Position numbers and translations under genes: made by a program. Shown here piece after piece: positions 13,344 to 15,678 of a DNA stretch of 15,678 bases. Source of the DNA: Hyphomicrobiales bacterium. Lineage in GTDB: Bacteria; Pseudomonadota; Alphaproteobacteria; Rhizobiales; Aestuariivirgaceae. The first letter of the stretch is position 1. Each line of letters opens with the position of its first letter. The DNA is taken from NCBI GenBank assembly GCA_013002595.1, contig JABDJG010000428.1, positions 1 through 15,678 of the forward strand. Direction: 5' to 3'. The notes beneath the pieces were generated by a model that made no database searches, was not told the origin of the DNA, and saw only the letters and a program-made list of their open reading frames with translations.

Positions 13344-14237
13344 ATGATGCGGTTCATTCTGGGCTGCCTGCTGACAGCTGTTTTCAGCATTGCAGCGTTG
13401 GCCGAGTCACGCCAGATCGAGATTGAGATCGGCGGCAAGGTGGCGCTGGCCGATCTCACCGTGCCGGACGGCAAGACGCTGGCCGACGGCGTCCTGGTGT
13501 TGGCGCATGGCACGCTTGCGCACAAGGATATGGAGCTGATCGAAGCACTCCAGGGCCTGATGGCCGAGCGCGGGGTCGCCACACTTGCCCCCAGCCTGAC
13601 GTTCGGTCTCGACCGCCGCACGGGCATGTATGATTGCGCCGTTCCGAGCGTGCATCGTCATGAGGACGCGGTGACTGAAATTGCCGCCTGGGTCGGCTGG
13701 CTGCGAGGCCAGGGCGCCAAGACAATCTCAATGTTTGGGCACAGCCGCGGCGGCAATCAGGCAGCAACATATTCGGCCGGGAACAAGGCGATTGGCAAGC
13801 TGGTGTTGCTGGCACCGGCCATGGGCCGGTCTGCAAACGAACATGCAGCCGGGTTCAAGCGCCGTTTCAAGACCGATCTTGCGCCGCTGATGGCCAAAGC
13901 CGATGAGCTGATCAAGGCCGGCAGGGGCGATGAACTGATCGACGTACCCGGGTTTATCTATTGCCCGGCCGGCAAGGCAAGCGCGGCCAGCCTGAAGTCT
14001 TACTATGGCGGCGCGCCTGAGCAGCTGACACTTTCACAACTGGGCAAGGTTGCCGCCCCGGTTCTGGTCATCGCCGGATCGGCCGATCAGGTGGTGCCCG
14101 ATGTCCCGGCAAAGATCGGCAAGATTGCCGATGACGACAAGGTCACGCTGAAGATCATCGATGATGCCGGGCACATGTTCCTGGATTTTTATGCCGAAGA
14201 TGCCGCTGACCTGATTGCCGATTTCCTCACCCAATAG
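13344..14237 (+). CDS. Exported alpha/beta hydrolase (esterase/lipase-like), unassigned
   Basis: A 297-residue protein with a cleavable signal peptide (1-20, ALA-E) and a single alpha/beta-hydrolase domain. The oxyanion region is LVLAHGTLAHKD (52-62). The nucleophile is S134 in GHSRGG, the acid is probably D248 (GSADQVVPD) and the histidine is H277 (DAGHMFLDF), so the catalytic triad is complete. C98 lies in a variable loop (MYDCAVPS). It begins 6 bases after soxW and ends 13 bases before the SoxH-like gene, so it is in the same operon. No standard Sox step needs an esterase. It may act on a thioester, or an organosulfur ester, in the periplasm; this is a guess. An ATG at 13347 is an equally possible start; no good ribosome site is visible. 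Confidence 0.85.
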   Translation: MMRFILGCLLTAVFSIAALAESRQIEIEIGGKVALADLTVPDGKTLADGVLVLAHGTLAHKDMELIEALQGLMAERGVATLAPSLTFGLDRRTGMYDCAVPSVHRHEDAVTEIAAWVGWLRGQGAKTISMFGHSRGGNQAATYSAGNKAIGKLVLLAPAMGRSANEHAAGFKRRFKTDLAPLMAKADELIKAGRGDELIDVPGFIYCPAGKASAASLKSYYGGAPEQLTLSQLGKVAAPVLVIAGSADQVVPDVPAKIGKIADDDKVTLKIIDDAGHMFLDFYAEDAADLIADFLTQ

Positions 14238-14250
14238 GAGACCCGACCAG

Positions 14251-15201
14251 ATGCGCCAACTGCTGATTGCCCTGTGCAGCCTCATTCTGCTCGCCATGCC
14301 TGCCGCTGCCAGCCAGTCGATACCCGACCAGTATCCGCAATCGCAGCTGTATTCGAAACCAGTCGAGGTCATCCCCCATGTCTGGTCGGCAATCGGGGCA
14401 TCGGGCCCGCCGACCTATGAGAACACCGGGCATAACAACAACCTGTCGTTCATCGTCACCGGTGACGGCGTCATCGTGGTCAATGGCGGGGCTGCCTATG
14501 TGCTGGCCAAGGCGCTGCATGACGAGATCAAACGGATCACCGACCAGCCGGTCAAGCTGGTGATCAACGAGAGCGGCCAGGGCCATGCGATGCTCGGCAA
14601 TTCATACTGGGCCGAGCAAGGTGTTGCGATCCTTGCCCATGAAGACGCGGCGGCTGAATTCAAGGAGCGCGGCTACGACATTCTCGACCGTATGAAAGGC
14701 TACAATCGCGACAAGGCCGAGGGCACCAAGGTGCAGGGGCCAACCGAGACCTTTACCGACAGGAAACTCATCGAATTGGGCAAATTCAAGATCGAGGTCC
14801 TGTGGATCGGGCCGGCGCATTCGCCCGGCGATATCTCGGTGTGGCTGCCGCAAGAAAAGCTGGTGATCGCCGGTGATATGGCGTTTCACGAACGCCTGCC
14901 GCCGGTCTTCGATGAAACCGACACTGCCGGATGGCTGGACAGCTGGGAAAAGTTCGAGGCCCTTGGCGCGCTTTATGTCATTCCCGGTCACGGTCACCCG
15001 ACCAACATGGCCCAGGTTCGCCGCTACACGAAAGATTACCTGGTCTATCTGCGTGGCAAGATCCGGGAACTTCTCGACGACAACGGCAACCTTGAAGATT
15101 CATATGAGGTCGACCAGTCACCCTATGCGCACCTCGATACCTTCAAGGAACTGGCCAAGCGAAATGCCGGCCGTGTGTTCGAACAGATGGAATTTGAGTA
15201 A
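14251..15201 (+). CDS. soxH: SoxH-like metallo-beta-lactamase-fold protein with degenerate first zinc motif
   Basis: A 316-residue exported protein (signal about 1-20, AAA-S) of the metallo-beta-lactamase superfamily. The fold landmarks are present, but the HxHxDH motif is replaced by N106-E-S-G-Q-G-H-A-M-L-G-N117, where HHxDH-type ligands should be, and the usual aspartate before it is N78 (VVNGG). The later ligands remain: H190 (GPAHSPGD), D209 (IAGDMAF) and H247 (IPGHGHP). It could bind one metal in the second site, or use H112 in a new way. SoxH proteins occur at the end of the Paracoccus sox cluster; their role is unsettled. I chose the ATG at 14251, 10 bases after TAGGAG, over 14215, which overlaps the hydrolase. 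It appears to be the last gene of the sox transcript. Confidence 0.85.
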   Translation: MRQLLIALCSLILLAMPAAASQSIPDQYPQSQLYSKPVEVIPHVWSAIGASGPPTYENTGHNNNLSFIVTGDGVIVVNGGAAYVLAKALHDEIKRITDQPVKLVINESGQGHAMLGNSYWAEQGVAILAHEDAAAEFKERGYDILDRMKGYNRDKAEGTKVQGPTETFTDRKLIELGKFKIEVLWIGPAHSPGDISVWLPQEKLVIAGDMAFHERLPPVFDETDTAGWLDSWEKFEALGALYVIPGHGHPTNMAQVRRYTKDYLVYLRGKIRELLDDNGNLEDSYEVDQSPYAHLDTFKELAKRNAGRVFEQMEFE

Positions 15202-15203
15202 GG

Positions 15204-15357
15204 ATTGCCGGAGTAACAGCGGTGAACCTTATTGTGTGGGAGTTTCCATCGACTCAAACCACCGCATCGAATGTCCTCCATAACAGCTCACTGAGGCGTG
15301 TCGCGCTCATTAAATTCTATTGCCCAAATCTTATGGCCTGTGGGACACTCCGGCAAT
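15204..15357. repeat. 11-bp inverted repeat bracketing the gap after soxH
   Basis: ATTGCCGGAGT at 15204-15214 recurs inverted at 15347-15357, just after the SoxH-like stop codon and shortly before the next gene. The copies are perfect but far apart (132 bases between). The enclosed stretch is lower in GC than the genes around it and shows no gene, obvious terminator or promoter that I can support. It may be the ends of a decayed insertion, or chance. Confidence 0.25.
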
Positions 15358-15372
15358 TGCAGCATCAAACAG

Positions 15373-15678
15373 ATGGATACCCGCATCATGCAGCAACCAG
15401 ACAAAGCTGCCAGCCAGACCGGCAAGGGCGCCTTTGCCCGGCAGTGGCATCATCGTCCGCCGGTGCCGATCAAGGTTTCGCCGTTCTTTTCCTGGCCGGT
15501 CGATCCCTTGCGGATGATCCGCTGGATTGCCGAACGATGGGTCAACATCGCCGAAAATTCGGTCCTTGCCGTCATTGCCTATGTTTCGTGGCGCTGGGTC
15601 CAGCCCTCTCTTGAGGAAACCAAAACCTTTGCCATCGGCTGGGTTGCGGAAATCTACATTCGCAACCTGGTCCTGCTG
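15373..15678 (+). CDS. Sterol desaturase-family membrane protein, N-terminal fragment
   Basis: The frame is open from the ATG at 15373 to the window end, giving 102 residues. After a polar N-terminus it reads RPPVPIKVSPFFSWPVDPL (about 33-51) and then hydrophobic helices (SVLAVIAYVSWRWV and a second at the edge, RNLVLLL). From memory, this start resembles the long alphaproteobacterial sterol desaturase / fatty acid hydroxylase proteins, which carry their histidine clusters further on, beyond this window, so the diagnostic residues cannot be seen. A second ATG at 15388 is an alternative start. No clear ribosome site precedes either. A direct link to sulfur oxidation is not evident. Confidence 0.6.
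   Translation, partial: MDTRIMQQPDKAASQTGKGAFARQWHHRPPVPIKVSPFFSWPVDPLRMIRWIAERWVNIAENSVLAVIAYVSWRWVQPSLEETKTFAIGWVAEIYIRNLVLL

Noticed and set aside
15222..15614. 130-codon plus-strand frame after soxH
   Set aside because: Its second half is out of frame with the sterol desaturase-like coding sequence, which is the more protein-like reading.
1..15678. CRISPR array, tRNA or rRNA gene
   Set aside because: No evenly spaced direct repeats, cloverleaf-like segment or conserved rRNA stretch was seen on reading both strands.

Overview
This window is a near-complete sulfur-oxidation (sox) locus from a GC-rich bacterium, most likely an alphaproteobacterium. The gene content, the divergent soxTRS / soxV layout and the GC-rich codon use resemble the Paracoccus and Pseudaminobacter sox loci. 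I place it in the Hyphomicrobiales or a neighbouring order by inference only; there is no rRNA or other marker gene here.

Left flank (1-2113): a possible 43-codon ORF (minus strand), an MFS efflux-type transporter (minus), a convincing Rho-independent terminator (minus), a small cupin protein (minus), and about 150 bases of nested palindromes that look like an intergenic repeat element.

Regulatory and transport arm (2114-3972, minus strand): soxS (periplasmic thioredoxin), soxR (ArsR-family repressor with the two cysteines expected of a persulfide sensor) and soxT (YeeE/YedE-type sulfur transporter). They read away from a short promoter region between soxS and soxV. That region, and the one between soxV and soxX, carry the same dyad motif (TATT-N8-CGAATAT-N-C), which I propose is the SoxR operator.

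Structural arm (4058-15201, plus strand): soxV (CcdA-type reductant transporter), soxX, soxY, soxZ, soxA, soxB, soxC, soxD, a small cytochrome c, soxF (flavocytochrome c flavoprotein), a soxW-type thioredoxin, an exported alpha/beta hydrolase and a SoxH-like metallo-beta-lactamase-fold protein. SoxYZ carries the sulfur substrate on the C-terminal GGCGG cysteine of SoxY. SoxAX attaches thiosulfate, SoxB hydrolyses off sulfate, and SoxCD oxidises the remaining sulfane sulfur. The small cytochrome plus SoxF may oxidise sulfide. SoxS, SoxW and SoxV supply or recycle periplasmic thiols. Genes are packed tightly, with 4 to 17 base overlaps at soxC/soxD and soxD/cytochrome.

The one break in this packing is a 267-bp element with 30-bp terminal inverted repeats, inserted exactly at the soxB stop codon with a TA duplication. 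Removing it in silico restores the stop codon and an 18-base soxB-soxC junction.

Right flank (15202-15678): about 170 bases without a gene, then the N-terminus of a probable sterol desaturase-family membrane protein that runs off the window.

The sox pathway itself is well known. The less described parts are the insertion element, the shared operator, the one-haem SoxD followed by a separate small cytochrome, soxW placed downstream of soxF, the alpha/beta hydrolase, and a SoxH-like protein whose first zinc motif is destroyed.
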